Shown: positions 43,544 to 52,652, counted from the stretch's first letter. The stretch is 64,000 nt of DNA from Haloarcula halophila (GCF_029278565.1 NZ_CP119561.1:62001-126000), one strand, 5' to 3'. Notes: generated by a model from the letters alone, not told the origin. Numbers and translations are program-made.

Positions 43544-43957
43544 TCAGGCGTAGCTCTCGATGAGCGAGCGGAGTCGTGGTTCCTGTTGCATCCCCACCAG
43601 GTGCTCGACCGGCTCCCTGTCGGCGAACAGCAACAGTGTCGGCATGCTACGGATGCCGTACTGGACGGCCGGCTGTTGGTTCGCGTCGATGTCGACTTTC
43701 GCCACCGTCGCGTCGGTGCCGGCCGCGACGCGCTCGACGACGGGTTCGAGTTGCTTGCACGGGTCACACCAGTCGGCGTAGAAGTCCACGAGGACGACCC
43801 CGTCGCCGACGGTCTCCTGCAGTTCCTCCGCGCCGCCGACGTGGACCAGTTCGCTCGGCGACGCGTCGGCGGATGCGTCCTCGTCCGTCCGCCGTTCCCC
43901 GTTCCGAATTTCCTCTAGTTTCTGCTTTCGAATCTCCTCCAGTTCGTCGGTCATCAC
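43544..43957 (-). CDS. Thioredoxin
   Basis: 137 residues, start 43957 or 43954. A charged 35-residue N-terminal extension (LEEIRKQKLEEIRNGE) precedes the thioredoxin fold with active site FYADWCDPCKQLEP near residue 62 and the cis-proline RSMPTLLLF. WCDPC is a variant of the usual WCGPC, seen in some halophile thioredoxins. Likely partner of the reductase at 34800. Confidence 0.9.
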   Translation of the reverse strand: MMTDELEEIRKQKLEEIRNGERRTDEDASADASPSELVHVGGAEELQETVGDGVVLVDFYADWCDPCKQLEPVVERVAAGTDATVAKVDIDANQQPAVQYGIRSMPTLLLFADREPVEHLVGMQQEPRLRSLIESYA

Positions 43958-43998
43958 CAGTACGAACGCACTCGTCTGGTCTATCTGTTTTGCACGAA

Positions 43999-44006
43999 TT
44001 GTACAA
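43999..44006. promoter_or_regulatory. TTGTACAA palindrome before the thioredoxin gene
   Basis: Perfect 8-bp palindrome in AATTGTACAAC, 41-49 bp upstream of the thioredoxin start; the same core occurs at the same distance before the DUF2892 gene. Confidence 0.45.
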
Positions 44007-44079
44007 CAATGGCTGCCACGACGACCCAGTAGGTGTCGAAACTGTTTCGACGGTGACTCCCAAAATAACGGGGAGAAGT

Positions 44080-44400
44080 ATGCTTCAACTGACCGGTACC
44101 TGGCTTGGGCAGGGCCAGGCGACGGCCCTGCTCGTGGTCATCGGGCTCGCAACGCTGGGGACCGCGGCGCTCTTTCTGGTCGCCACCGCCGGTGCGCTCC
44201 GCCGGAAGAGCCAGCCGTACCTGCTGTTGACGGTTGCCATCGGTCTACTCGTCGTCCGGTCGTTCGTCGGCATCGGCACCGTCTTCGGCGCTGTCCCGAT
44301 GCCGATCCACCATCTCGCTGGCCACGGCGTCGACCTCTCGATTGCCCTGCTGGTGCTGGCGGCTATCTTCCTCGTCGATACCCCGGGCTCCCCGGAGTGA
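44080..44400 (+). CDS. Three-span hypothetical membrane protein
   Basis: 106 residues from ATG at 44080. Spans: ATALLVVIGLATLGTAALFLV, PYLLLTVAIGLLVVRSFVGIG and VDLSIALLVLAAIFLV, with GHGVDLS and PIHHLAGH histidines near the third. Similar small haloarchaeal proteins are often near NosL; function unknown. It precedes the NosL-like gene by 57 bp. Confidence 0.65.
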   Translation: MLQLTGTWLGQGQATALLVVIGLATLGTAALFLVATAGALRRKSQPYLLLTVAIGLLVVRSFVGIGTVFGAVPMPIHHLAGHGVDLSIALLVLAAIFLVDTPGSPE

Positions 44401-44457
44401 CTGGTTTTCGACGACCCCACCAAGAGCCATTTGTCCGTCCTTGCGGTAGGTTCGCGT

Positions 44458-45018
44458 ATGTCAGAACGTACACCTGGCCCAACACGGCGACAGGTGCTTG
44501 CCGGCACGGCGACGCTACTGGCGCTTGCAGGGTGTCAGAGCGGCGGTAATACGGCTGAGCCGGTCACCATCGCAGCGGACGACAACTGCGACCAGTGCGG
44601 GATGGTCATATCGGAGCATCCCGGGCCGGTCGGCCAGACCTACTACCGGGACAACACACCGACCGCTCAGGACGCACCGGCCCGCTTCTGTAGCACGACC
44701 TGTACCTACCGTCACCGGTTCGCCAAAGAACAGCAGGGATGGACACCGACGACAACTTATCTCACCGACTACAGTGCCGTCGACTACGACCTCCGGACCG
44801 AGGGCATGGCCACCGTGCTTTCACATCACCTCGGCGCGTCTGCGTTCGCCCCGTTGTCGGCCCTGACCGTCGTCGCCAACTCGGACGTGGAGGGCGCGAT
44901 GGGCACCGCTATCGTCCCCTTCGGCGATAGCGGCGACGCCGAGTCGTTCGTCAAGGAGTACGGCGGCCAGACGCTCCCCGCCGAGGACATCCAGCGCGAA
45001 CTGGTCAGCAGCGGTTGA
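44458..45018 (+). CDS. NosL-family copper-binding lipoprotein
   Basis: 186 residues from ATG at 44458. TRRQVLAGTATLLALAGC is a Tat lipoprotein signal. DDNCDQCGMVISEHPGPVGQ is the NosL metal motif (Cys-x2-Cys-Gly-Met), with FCSTTCTYRH next. NosL takes Cu(I) to oxidase or N2O reductase. It is a simple NosL, compared with the fused form at 35848. Confidence 0.85.
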   Translation: MSERTPGPTRRQVLAGTATLLALAGCQSGGNTAEPVTIAADDNCDQCGMVISEHPGPVGQTYYRDNTPTAQDAPARFCSTTCTYRHRFAKEQQGWTPTTTYLTDYSAVDYDLRTEGMATVLSHHLGASAFAPLSALTVVANSDVEGAMGTAIVPFGDSGDAESFVKEYGGQTLPAEDIQRELVSSG

Positions 45019-45082
45019 CCGGGTATTCCTGCCAACTGAGAACGGGCAACGGGCTGTTTTTACCTGAATTGAGGCGCTAAGG

Positions 45083-45125
45083 CCCCTTCCTCAAGGAGCG
45101 ACCGAAGGGAGCGAGTAGAGAGGGG
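45083..45125. repeat. IS1341-type right-end hairpin copy upstream of TnpB
   Basis: CCCCTTCCTCAAGGAGCGA ... GCGAGTAGAGAGGGG: block CTCAAGGAGCGA and GCGAGT match CTCAAGGAACGA and GCGAGT at the true TnpB right end (46563-46593). Ends CCCCT/AGGGG pair. It looks like the solo end of a second element or the left border relic. Confidence 0.5.
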
Positions 45126-45217
45126 ATACAGCGCCGCACAGTTCTCATAAACAATTCGGTGGCAGGCCCACAGGCCCACCGCCACGTTTATGTTGAAACG
45201 AAGTATAAACATGGTTG

Positions 45218-45361
45218 ATGGACAGTCACGAGATAGAAGGCCACGAGGTCATCACCGGGACGGTAAAAGCGACTGGTAACGGCGCTCACGTCCTCGTTCC
45301 GAAGGACTGGCGTGGCGCGGATGTGAAAATCGTCCGGACAAGCGAAGCCACTGACGAATAG
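45218..45361 (+). CDS. DUF2080-family transposase-associated protein
   Basis: 47 residues, ATG at 45218: EVITGTVKATGNGAHVLVPKDW is the recognisable AbrB-like beta motif of this tiny family that precedes TnpB in halophile IS elements. The TnpB start follows 8 bp later. Confidence 0.8.
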   Translation: MDSHEIEGHEVITGTVKATGNGAHVLVPKDWRGADVKIVRTSEATDE

Positions 45362-45369
45362 CCCAACAG

Positions 45370-46599
45370 ATGAACTACAACTACAGGTATCGGCTTCGTC
45401 CGTCCGACGCTCTCGAAGACCAGTTAGCGTGGACTGTCGATACCTGTAGACAGGTCTACAACCACTTCCTCTACCGACTCAATCGACACGACGATACCTT
45501 GGCATACTCCGAGCAAAAACGGCTTCCCGACCTCAAGAAGTGGTGGACCGACCTGAAGGACGTTCACTCGAAGGTTCTCCAGAAAGTCGTTCAACGGCTG
45601 TACGACAACCTCACCACGCTCCGTGGCCGCAAGGAGAACGGCCACCACGTCGGGACGCTCAACTGGAAGGTACCCGGCGAGTACCGCAGTTTCACCTACA
45701 GTCAATCCGGCTTCAAGCTCAAAAACACGAGCGGTCGAACGCGACTGTGGCTCTCGAAACTCGGTGAAATCCCGCTCACCTTCCACCGTGACCTGCCCGA
45801 CAACGTTGATATTAAGACCGTCACAATCAAGCAGGAACCGACCGGGAAGTGGTACGCCGTCCTCGGCATCGAAACGCCTGACTCTCCACCGGCGAAGCCC
45901 GAGAATCCCGAGAAGTGCGTCGGCATCGACGTGGGAATTCTCAAGTACGCTCACGACACCGACGGAACTGCCGTCGAATCGCCAGACATCGCAACCGAAC
46001 GCGAGCGGCTGGAACACGCACAGGGGGAACTATCGCGGAAGGAACACGGGTCAGAAAATTGGGAGAAACAGCGGAAGATTGTAGCCGAACGCCACGCCGA
46101 CCTCAAGCGAAAGCGTCGTGATTTCCTCCACAAACTGTCGAACTACTACGCCACCGAGTACGACTTGGTGGCCGTAGAGGACTTGGACGCGAAAGGCTTG
46201 GTCGAACTGCCGGGCAACTCGCGCAACCGGGCAGGCGCGGCGTGGGGAACGTTCCTGCGGATGCTCAAATACAAGTGCGAACGCGAAGGCACGCATTTCG
46301 TCGCCGTGAACCCGAGCGGGACGACCAAGGAGTGCGCGTCGTGCGGCGTTTCGACGGACAAGCCGTTGTGGGTCCGTGAACACTCCTGTCCAGCCTGCGG
46401 ATTCGAGGCAGACAGGGACGCGAACGCGGCATGGAACATCCTTTCTCGCGGCCTCGAAGATGTAGGAGTGGGATACTCCGAATCAACGCCTGTGGAGACT
46501 GCGCTCCCTGTGGATACCAATTCGGTGTCTGCAAAGCGCGTCGTTGAAGCAGGAAGCCCTACCCTCAAGGAACGAGCCGCGTCAGCGGCGAGTGAGTAG
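45370..46599 (+). CDS. tnpB: TnpB-type RNA-guided nuclease (IS200/IS605 OrfB, IS1341 group)
   Basis: 409 residues. RuvC-type acids: GIDVGILKYAHD near residue 193, AVEDLDAKG near 266 and ADRDANAAWN near 351. A zinc ribbon CASCGVSTDK...HSCPACGF lies between the last two. The N-terminus MNYNYRYRLRPSDALEDQLAW is the usual OrfB start. No TnpA is adjacent, so it depends on a TnpA in trans. No internal stop; probably functional. Its 3' end overlaps the structured right end that usually gives the guide RNA. Confidence 0.9.
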   Translation: MNYNYRYRLRPSDALEDQLAWTVDTCRQVYNHFLYRLNRHDDTLAYSEQKRLPDLKKWWTDLKDVHSKVLQKVVQRLYDNLTTLRGRKENGHHVGTLNWKVPGEYRSFTYSQSGFKLKNTSGRTRLWLSKLGEIPLTFHRDLPDNVDIKTVTIKQEPTGKWYAVLGIETPDSPPAKPENPEKCVGIDVGILKYAHDTDGTAVESPDIATERERLEHAQGELSRKEHGSENWEKQRKIVAERHADLKRKRRDFLHKLSNYYATEYDLVAVEDLDAKGLVELPGNSRNRAGAAWGTFLRMLKYKCEREGTHFVAVNPSGTTKECASCGVSTDKPLWVREHSCPACGFEADRDANAAWNILSRGLEDVGVGYSESTPVETALPVDTNSVSAKRVVEAGSPTLKERAASAASE

Positions 46600-46606
46600 G
46601 GTAGGG
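46557..46606 (+). repeat. TnpB right-end hairpin (guide-RNA 3' region)
   Basis: CCCTACCC (46557-46564) pairs with GGGTAGGG (46599-46606) and inside it GCCGC (46576-46580) with GCGGC (46585-46589) around GTCA. It overlaps the TnpB stop. In TnpB systems this end forms the scaffold of the reRNA, with the guide read from the next bases. Confidence 0.55.
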
Positions 46607-46640
46607 TAGTTCACTGTGGGATATCAGGTCGAACTACCCA

Positions 46641-47146
46641 ATGGCGACGGTCAGACAGCGCGTGCACGACTACGTTCGGGCCAACCCGTGGTCCACTTCA
46701 GCGCGCTCAAAGAGGAGCTGAATATCGCGACGGGGGCAGGCCCAGTACCACCTCCGGAAGCTCAACCCGGCCGGTGACATCGTCGCGGAAGAGATCCGGG
46801 GCCAGACACACTACTTCGACCGGTCCTACGACCCGTGGGAGCGCCGCGTCCTCCCGTTCGTTCGGCGCGAAACGGCCCGCGCACTGCTCGGGCACCTGCT
46901 GGAGGACGGCCCGCTGGGCGCGGCCGAGCTGAGCTGAACCGCAGTACGGTCGCGTGGCACGTCTTGTCGCTCGCCGACGCGAGCATCGTCGAGAAGTCGT
47001 ACGGCGCTCGTGGACGTGTCGGCGTTAAACTGGTCCGGCCAGCGGAGACACGTCGCCTGCTGGGCGACGTGACCGCCTCGCTTGCAGACCGCCTCGTCGA
47101 CCGCTTCAGGCTGCTCGTCGACAAAGTGTTGGCCGACGGCAATTAA
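46641..47146 (+). pseudogene. Two-domain winged-helix regulator, frameshifted
   Basis: Three frame pieces assemble into one protein: MATVRQRVHDYVRANP from 46641; HFSALKEELNIATG, AQYHLRKLNPAGDIVAEE and LPFVRRETARALLGHLLEDGPL in the next frames; and NRSTVAWHVLSLADASIVEKSY to DKVLADGN, stop 47146. At least three indels are needed, near 46,690, 46,735 and 46,930. This is the double-wHTH (ArsR-like) regulator type of halophiles. Next to nosYFD, so its loss may have deregulated them. Close to TnpB. Confidence 0.7.
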
Positions 47147-47147
47147 C

Positions 47148-47963
47148 TCATCGCAGTTGCGCGACGGCCGCCGCGCCCACCAGTGTCGATACCCACCAGC
47201 CACCCAGTGCGACGGTGGCGAGCCACCCTGGGACGAACGACGACCGGATCGGGACGGCCACGTACAGCACCTGGTCGAACACGAGCCCGCGGTACGCCCC
47301 GGCCGGTGTCACCGAGAGTGCGCCGCCGAGTGACTCGCTGGTCAGGATACCACCGTCCAGCGCCGCGAAGACGGCCACGTCCCCGCCGACGGTGAGCACC
47401 AGCAGGCCGGCCAGCGAGAGCACGAGCGCGCGGCTCCGCGAACCGGCAAGCACCGACAGGAGGACCGCCAGCGACAGCGAGACGAGACCGTAGACCAGCG
47501 TGATTGCGAGAAACCGGAGGTACAACAGGGGCGAGTCGACCCCTCGGTGGCTCGCGAACACCGTCGTCTCGGGACCGGCCGTCGTGGCCACGTGGACGCC
47601 AAGTGCCGCCAGCGGGACGCCGACGACGGCCACGAGTATCACCGCCCGTCCCGCGTACGTGCCGCCGACGTACCCCCATATCGGGAGCGGGTACGTCTCC
47701 AGTACATCGAGTTCGCCCCGCGAGATCGGGTCCGAGAGCGCCCGGTAGCCAATGGCGAAGGCGACGGCGGGCACGAGCAGCTCCACGACGACGAGCACGT
47801 CGACCACCGTCGGCACGTATCCGCCCGTGGGTCCGCCGCCGGCGATAGCGACGCCGAAGACGGCGACGACCGTCACGAGCCCCAGCGCCAAGTAGCTCCG
47901 CGAGCGGGCCGCCGCCCTGACCTCACGAGCGAACACATGCCAGACGCGGTCGGCCGTCGTCAT
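47148..47963 (-). CDS. nosY: NosY-type ABC permease
   Basis: 271 residues, about six spans: SYLALGLVTVVAVFGVAIAGG, VVVELLVPAVAFAIGYRAL and others. ISRGELDVLETYPLPIWGYVGG is the NosY core loop. With NosF and NosD it moves sulfur or copper species for maturation of the CuZ site of N2O reductase; no nosZ is in this window. Confidence 0.82.
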   Translation of the reverse strand: MTTADRVWHVFAREVRAAARSRSYLALGLVTVVAVFGVAIAGGGPTGGYVPTVVDVLVVVELLVPAVAFAIGYRALSDPISRGELDVLETYPLPIWGYVGGTYAGRAVILVAVVGVPLAALGVHVATTAGPETTVFASHRGVDSPLLYLRFLAITLVYGLVSLSLAVLLSVLAGSRSRALVLSLAGLLVLTVGGDVAVFAALDGGILTSESLGGALSVTPAGAYRGLVFDQVLYVAVPIRSSFVPGWLATVALGGWWVSTLVGAAAVAQLR

Positions 47964-48679
47964 CGGTCGCCCCCCGCGGTGACGACGCCCGTCTCGCCGG
48001 CGAGCAGCGACGTGAACGTCTCGTGTAACGGGCCGCCGGTCCGCTCCCGCAGTTCGGCCGGGCTGCCGGTGGTGTGGAGCCGCCCGGCTTCGAGGACGGC
48101 CAGTCGGTCGGCAGTCCGCTCGACCAACGGGAGTTCGTGTGAGCTCAACACCACGGCCCGGCCCTCCGCGGCAATGGACTCGACGACCTCGAATATCCGA
48201 TCGCTCATCGCCGGGTCGAGCCCGCTGGCCGGTTCGTCGAGCACCATCACGGGCGGGTCGCCGGCCAGCGCCTGCGCGATACCCAGCAGCCGCGTCATCC
48301 CGCCCGAGAGCCCGGTGACCGGGCGGTCGGCCACGGCTCCCAGCCCGACCGACTCCAGCAGCCGGTCCGGGTCGTCGTCGACGAGCCCGGCGTAGAAGTC
48401 AGCCGTCTCGGCGACCGTAAAGCCCGGGCGAAACGTCGGCCGCTGTGGCAGGTAACCAAATCGTCTGACGGCTTCGGGGCCGTGGTAAGAGACAGAGCCC
48501 AGCGTGGGCCGTTCGACACCTAACAGGAGTTCAAGCAGGGTCGTCTTCCCCGAGCCGTTCGGGCCGATGAGCCCCGTCACGGCGTTGCCAGGAATGTCGA
48601 GGGTGACCTCGTCCACGGCCGTCACGTCACCGTAGGACTTGGTCAGGTCGTCGGTCGACAGATACGGCTCGGTCGTCAC
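47960..48679 (-). CDS. nosF: NosF-type ABC ATP-binding protein
   Basis: 239 residues. Walker A GPNGSGKTTLLELLLG, signature LSGGMTRLLGIAQAL, Walker B VMVLDEPASGLDPAM. Gene overlaps nosY and nosD by 4 bp each. NosF drives NosY. Confidence 0.85.
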   Translation of the reverse strand: MTTEPYLSTDDLTKSYGDVTAVDEVTLDIPGNAVTGLIGPNGSGKTTLLELLLGVERPTLGSVSYHGPEAVRRFGYLPQRPTFRPGFTVAETADFYAGLVDDDPDRLLESVGLGAVADRPVTGLSGGMTRLLGIAQALAGDPPVMVLDEPASGLDPAMSDRIFEVVESIAAEGRAVVLSSHELPLVERTADRLAVLEAGRLHTTGSPAELRERTGGPLHETFTSLLAGETGVVTAGGDR

Positions 48680-50589
48680 GGCGGTACCTCCGTCGTGGTT
48701 CCGTTTCGTACCATGGTGAGTGTGTCGGGGTTGGCAGGTTCGGCCAGCGGTGCGGTGTCGACGATGCTCCCGCGGCGGAACCCAGGCGTCGTCCCGCGCA
48801 GCGCCCGCAACGCGCGGACACTCGGGGCCGAGCGAAGCACCACCGCGGCGTTGGTGTGGTGGAGCTGCCCGTCGACGGTGTCGGTCGGTGAGTACGGCTG
48901 GGTCAGTGTCGACCCATCGTCCGCCGAGAGGTCGTAAGCACCGCTCCAGTAGTTCCCCCGGCCGTCGTCAGTGTACCGCCGCAACGGCCCGGGGCCGGAG
49001 ACGGCGTGCTGGTCGTTCGCCACGAAGTCGTTCTCGGTGACGGTGTTCGACGGTAGGACCGTGGCGGCGGTGATACCGATGTCGTTCCCGTAGACGACGT
49101 TGTGTTCGTACAGCGACCGCCCGGCGTTGGCCGACAGCGCCCGCGTGGTGTTGGCCATGACGTTGTGGCCGATGTAGCTCCGACTGCCGGCCATCATGAT
49201 ACCGCTCCCGGCGTTCCGTACGTCGTTGCCGACGACGGCGTTGCTCTCGGGGTTCGTCATGACGACGACGCCGGCGTACTCCGGTCCCCGGGCGACGTTG
49301 TCGGCGACCAGCGTTGAGGAAGTGTACATCAGGTGGACCCCGAAGCGGTCGTTGAGGAAGGTGTTCTCGCGGACGACGGTCCCGTCGGCCCGGTGGAGAT
49401 AGATGCCGTCGCGTCCGCCGCGGAACGTACTGTGCTGGACGACGACGTCGGCGTGCATCCCGACGACGCCCATGAAGCCATCCTGCCAGTCTGCAGTTCC
49501 GTTGACGGTAACGTTCTCGACGACGGCGTCCGATGTCCGTCTGAGTACGAACCCGCTCGATCGTGTCTCGACAGTGACGTTCGCCACGTACAACTGAGAG
49601 GCGTTGTGAGCGGTGACAGCCGCGTCGCTGTTGCCGTAGGCCGCTGTCACGGTCGCGTCCCACGCCGAGCCGTTCATAGCCGAGCGGTTGCCGGTGGTCT
49701 GGTTCCCGACACCAGTGATGGCCATGTCGGTGATGGCCACGCGGTCGGCCATCACCGCAACGACGGTACCGTTGCCGCCGCCGTCGAGCGTGGCGTTCCG
49801 CCCGCGGAGCGTCAGTGGCTCGTCGATGCTCACCTGCTCGCGGTAGGTGCCGTTGGGAACGACGACGGTGGTGTTGGGTGGGGCCTCGTCGACGGCTGCC
49901 TGCACCGTCGGGGCGTCTTCACCGACCACGACCGAGACCGGCCGAGCGTCAAGTGCTCGTGCGGCCCGGACAGTCGCGTTGGCCGTCACCTGCCGATCGT
50001 CGACCTGCTGTCGGATGGTGGCGGCCCCGTCTTCCTCGAACGAGTGGGACCGGACCGTCGCCCAGTCGACGACCCCGCCGCCACAGCTGTCGGCGAACAC
50101 GTCGGCGGCGTCGCGGTTTCCGAACGGCACCACAGCGAGACCCGAGGGAGTCCGTGCGCTCCCGTTGACGACGTAGTGGGCCTCGCTCGCGCCCACCCAC
50201 CTCGGCGACGAGTCAGTCCGAAGCGTCCCGTTCTCGCCACAGCGAGCCCCCGTGTCGCTGTAGTCGGTGACGTACACCGTGAGCGGGTAGCCGAACTGCT
50301 GTTCGTGGCCCGGCTCTGTCAGCGCCGCCACCGTCCGGTCGAGGCCGACGTAGCCGACGACGTAGCGGTACTGCGAGTAGAACACCTGCGCTCGGGGAAT
50401 AGTGATATCACGGTTGAGCGCGCGCTGCTCGTCGGCCATTGTGATACCGCGCTGGACGGTCCGGTCGAACGGGACGGGGCCGGGACGCTCGCTGCTGAGG
50501 TCGACCACGAACGCAGCTCCGAACACGACGACGGCGAGGAGGACGGTGAGTGCGGTCACCGTCTGCCAGAGCGACAGTCTCGAGCCCAT
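48676..50589 (-). CDS. nosD: NosD-type secreted beta-helix copper protein
   Basis: 637 residues. N-terminal signal anchor LWQTVTALTVLLAVVVFGAAFVV, then a region about 40-215, and from about 225 parallel beta-helix repeats (TVQAAVDEAPPNTTVVVPNGTY, GIMMAGSRSYIGHNVMANTTR, FGVHLMYTSSTLVADNVARG, DIGITAATVLPSNTVTENDF). It works outside the cell in CuZ assembly with NosFY. The N-terminal 200 residues carry a NosL-like cysteine and may be another domain. First gene of nosDFY. Confidence 0.85.
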   Translation of the reverse strand: MGSRLSLWQTVTALTVLLAVVVFGAAFVVDLSSERPGPVPFDRTVQRGITMADEQRALNRDITIPRAQVFYSQYRYVVGYVGLDRTVAALTEPGHEQQFGYPLTVYVTDYSDTGARCGENGTLRTDSSPRWVGASEAHYVVNGSARTPSGLAVVPFGNRDAADVFADSCGGGVVDWATVRSHSFEEDGAATIRQQVDDRQVTANATVRAARALDARPVSVVVGEDAPTVQAAVDEAPPNTTVVVPNGTYREQVSIDEPLTLRGRNATLDGGGNGTVVAVMADRVAITDMAITGVGNQTTGNRSAMNGSAWDATVTAAYGNSDAAVTAHNASQLYVANVTVETRSSGFVLRRTSDAVVENVTVNGTADWQDGFMGVVGMHADVVVQHSTFRGGRDGIYLHRADGTVVRENTFLNDRFGVHLMYTSSTLVADNVARGPEYAGVVVMTNPESNAVVGNDVRNAGSGIMMAGSRSYIGHNVMANTTRALSANAGRSLYEHNVVYGNDIGITAATVLPSNTVTENDFVANDQHAVSGPGPLRRYTDDGRGNYWSGAYDLSADDGSTLTQPYSPTDTVDGQLHHTNAAVVLRSAPSVRALRALRGTTPGFRRGSIVDTAPLAEPANPDTLTMVRNGTTTEVPP

Positions 50590-50736
50590 CTCGCCTCTGA
50601 CTACGGGACCCCGGGCAAAACACCGTCTGGTTCGGTCGTCGAAACGTCGTGTGTCAACGTCCGTCTAGTATGTTCGACGAACCGTTACGAGAGTCCCACC
50701 AGACCGCTTTTCCGCGTGATTCGCCAATTATGACCG

Positions 50737-51402
50737 ATGCGACGCCGACAGCTACTCAAGGGGGTTACAGCGGTCGGGACAGCGTCGGTCGCCGGCTGTC
50801 TCTCGGAGTCGAACGTCGTCCTGAACGCGCCGGCCGACCGCCAGTTCGACAGCGAGGATCTCCCGTACCCCGCCCACGGGCAGGCGTTTCCGCATTTCTC
50901 GCTCCCGAACCCGCTCTCGGACGAGACGATCGGGACCGAACAGCTGGACGAGACGCTGCTGGTCACCGGCTTCTTTGCGACCTGTCCGGCCGAATGTGTC
51001 CAGCTCATCGGCCAGCTGGTCGGTGTCCAGCACGGGGTCGTCGAGGAGGGGCTGGCCGATTCGGTCCGATTTCTGGCCATCACCTTCGACCCGGAACGGG
51101 ACGACACCGAGGCGCTCCGGGAGTACGCCGACCGGATGGGTGTCGACCGCGACGCCGGCAACTGGGAGTTCCTCCGTCCTCCCGACCCGGCGGCGGCAGA
51201 GCGCGTCGTCGACGAGCAACTCGGCATCACGTACGAGCGCGTCAGCGAGAGCAGCAGGGTCGATGGGTACGACTTCAATCACCTCTCGCTGACCTTCCTC
51301 ATCAACCCCGAGGGGTACGTCGAGCGCGCCTACCGTACCTCCCAGCCGGACGCCGAGCAGGTGCTCGCGGACACCCGAACGGTCGTCCAGCGCTCGGGGT
51401 GA
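50737..51402 (+). CDS. Sco1/SenC-family copper chaperone, copy 2
   Basis: 221 residues with a Tat/lipobox signal RRRQLLKGVTAVGTASVAGC. Copper site FFATCPAECVQLIGQL near residue 85 and the histidine in YDFNHLSLTFL near 182, as in the paralog at 36776. Its promoter also begins with a CCACCAGACCGCTT-like block, similar to CCACCATACCGCTT before copy 1. Divergent from nosD. Confidence 0.88.
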   Translation: MRRRQLLKGVTAVGTASVAGCLSESNVVLNAPADRQFDSEDLPYPAHGQAFPHFSLPNPLSDETIGTEQLDETLLVTGFFATCPAECVQLIGQLVGVQHGVVEEGLADSVRFLAITFDPERDDTEALREYADRMGVDRDAGNWEFLRPPDPAAAERVVDEQLGITYERVSESSRVDGYDFNHLSLTFLINPEGYVERAYRTSQPDAEQVLADTRTVVQRSG

Positions 51403-51407
51403 CCGGT

Positions 51408-51926
51408 ATGCGTCGTCGCCACCTCCTCGCCGCCATCGGCGGGACCGCCGCCGTGGGCACGGGAACTCTCTACGTCCGACCGTGGCGGTCAGGGAACGAG
51501 AGCGCTGCGCCGGTCACCGTCGAGACGCTCGACGCACCCGGTAGCGACGCGGGGACGGTCACCGTGCCGCCGGCCGACGGCCCGCTGGTGCTAGAGTTCT
51601 TCGCCACGACCTGTTCGACGTGTGCCGACCAGATGGCGGTGCTCGCGGACGCGTATCGCCGCGCGGACGACTCGGTCCCGTTCCTGTCGGTGACGAGCGA
51701 ACCGGTCGGCCTCTCGGTCAGCCGGGCTGACGTGCGCGAGTGGTGGCGGACCCACGACGGGGGTTGGCCCGTCGGCCTCGACGACGGGACGGCGCTCGCC
51801 CAGCGGTACGACGCGACGCGGGTGCCGACGACGCTCGTGCTCGACGAGGGGATCGCGTGGCGACACACCGGCCCCTTCGACGTCGACGCTCTCCTTGCGG
51901 CTATCCGGGCGGTGACCGACGGATGA
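51408..51926 (+). CDS. TlpA-type thiol-disulfide protein
   Basis: 172 residues from ATG at 51408. Tat-like signal MRRRHLLAAIGGTAAVG, then a thioredoxin fold with LEFFATTCSTCADQM near residue 68, and ATRVPTTLVLDEG as the cis-proline. It reduces disulfides outside the cell, probably Sco or CuA cysteines. Overlaps ccdA by 4 bp. Confidence 0.82.
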   Translation: MRRRHLLAAIGGTAAVGTGTLYVRPWRSGNESAAPVTVETLDAPGSDAGTVTVPPADGPLVLEFFATTCSTCADQMAVLADAYRRADDSVPFLSVTSEPVGLSVSRADVREWWRTHDGGWPVGLDDGTALAQRYDATRVPTTLVLDEGIAWRHTGPFDVDALLAAIRAVTDG

Positions 51927-52579
51927 GCCCGGGCGTGACGCTCGCGTTCGCGTTCGGCGCTGGGTTGACGACGTTCGCTGCCCCCTGTGTGTTTCCGTTG
52001 CTCCCGGGCTACGTCGGCTACTACGCCGACCAGCATGGCGGCCGGGGAACGACGCGACCACTACAACAGGGACTGGCGGCGGCCGCGGGCGTGCTCGTCG
52101 TCTTCGCGGCGCTGACGGCCGCCGTCTACATCCTCGACAGCCGCGTAGTGTCGTCGCTCGACGGACTGGAACCCGTGGCAGGCGGCCTTCTGATAGTGCT
52201 CGGTGCCGTCACGCTTACCGGCTACGCGCCATCGATACACGTCGCGCTCCCGGAGCACCGAGACACGTCGCTGGGTCTGTTCCTCTTCGGTGGCGTCTAC
52301 GCCGTCGCCGCCGCGGGGTGTACCGTGCCGATACTGCTGGCGGTGGTCGCACAGGCGTTCGCGGTGGCACCGCTCCCGGGTGCCGTGGTTCTCTCGATGT
52401 ACGCGGTGGGCGTGGCGCTCCCGATGGTCGTGGCCACCGTCGCCGTGGGGTACGGGTCCGACATGCTAACCGGCGGCGCGGGCGTCTCCGGCTCCACGCT
52501 CACGCGTGTCGCGGGGGGTATCATGCTGGTCGCGGGTGCGGTACAGGTGCTGGCTGGGCTACCGCTCGAACTGTTGTAA
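51923..52579 (+). CDS. ccdA: CcdA/DsbD-type membrane electron carrier
   Basis: 218 residues, about six spans. Redox cysteines: TTFAAPCVFPLLPGYVGYY near residue 21 and AVAAAGCTVPILLAVVA near residue 133, both followed by prolines. CcdA moves electrons from cytoplasmic thioredoxin to extracellular TlpA-type proteins. Start overlaps the TlpA gene stop. Confidence 0.88.
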   Translation: MSPGVTLAFAFGAGLTTFAAPCVFPLLPGYVGYYADQHGGRGTTRPLQQGLAAAAGVLVVFAALTAAVYILDSRVVSSLDGLEPVAGGLLIVLGAVTLTGYAPSIHVALPEHRDTSLGLFLFGGVYAVAAAGCTVPILLAVVAQAFAVAPLPGAVVLSMYAVGVALPMVVATVAVGYGSDMLTGGAGVSGSTLTRVAGGIMLVAGAVQVLAGLPLELL

Positions 52580-52652
52580 TTCTGTGCCGACCGACGGGCG
52601 TCGACGCGTCGACAATCGTGATACTGTCAGCCGCAGTCGGTTGCAGGCCTAC

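Noticed and set aside
49333-50733. Long plus-strand frame opposite nosD
   Set aside because: It lies wholly on the opposite strand of nosD, is Val/Arg/His-rich without domains, and nosD has clear beta-helix repeats.
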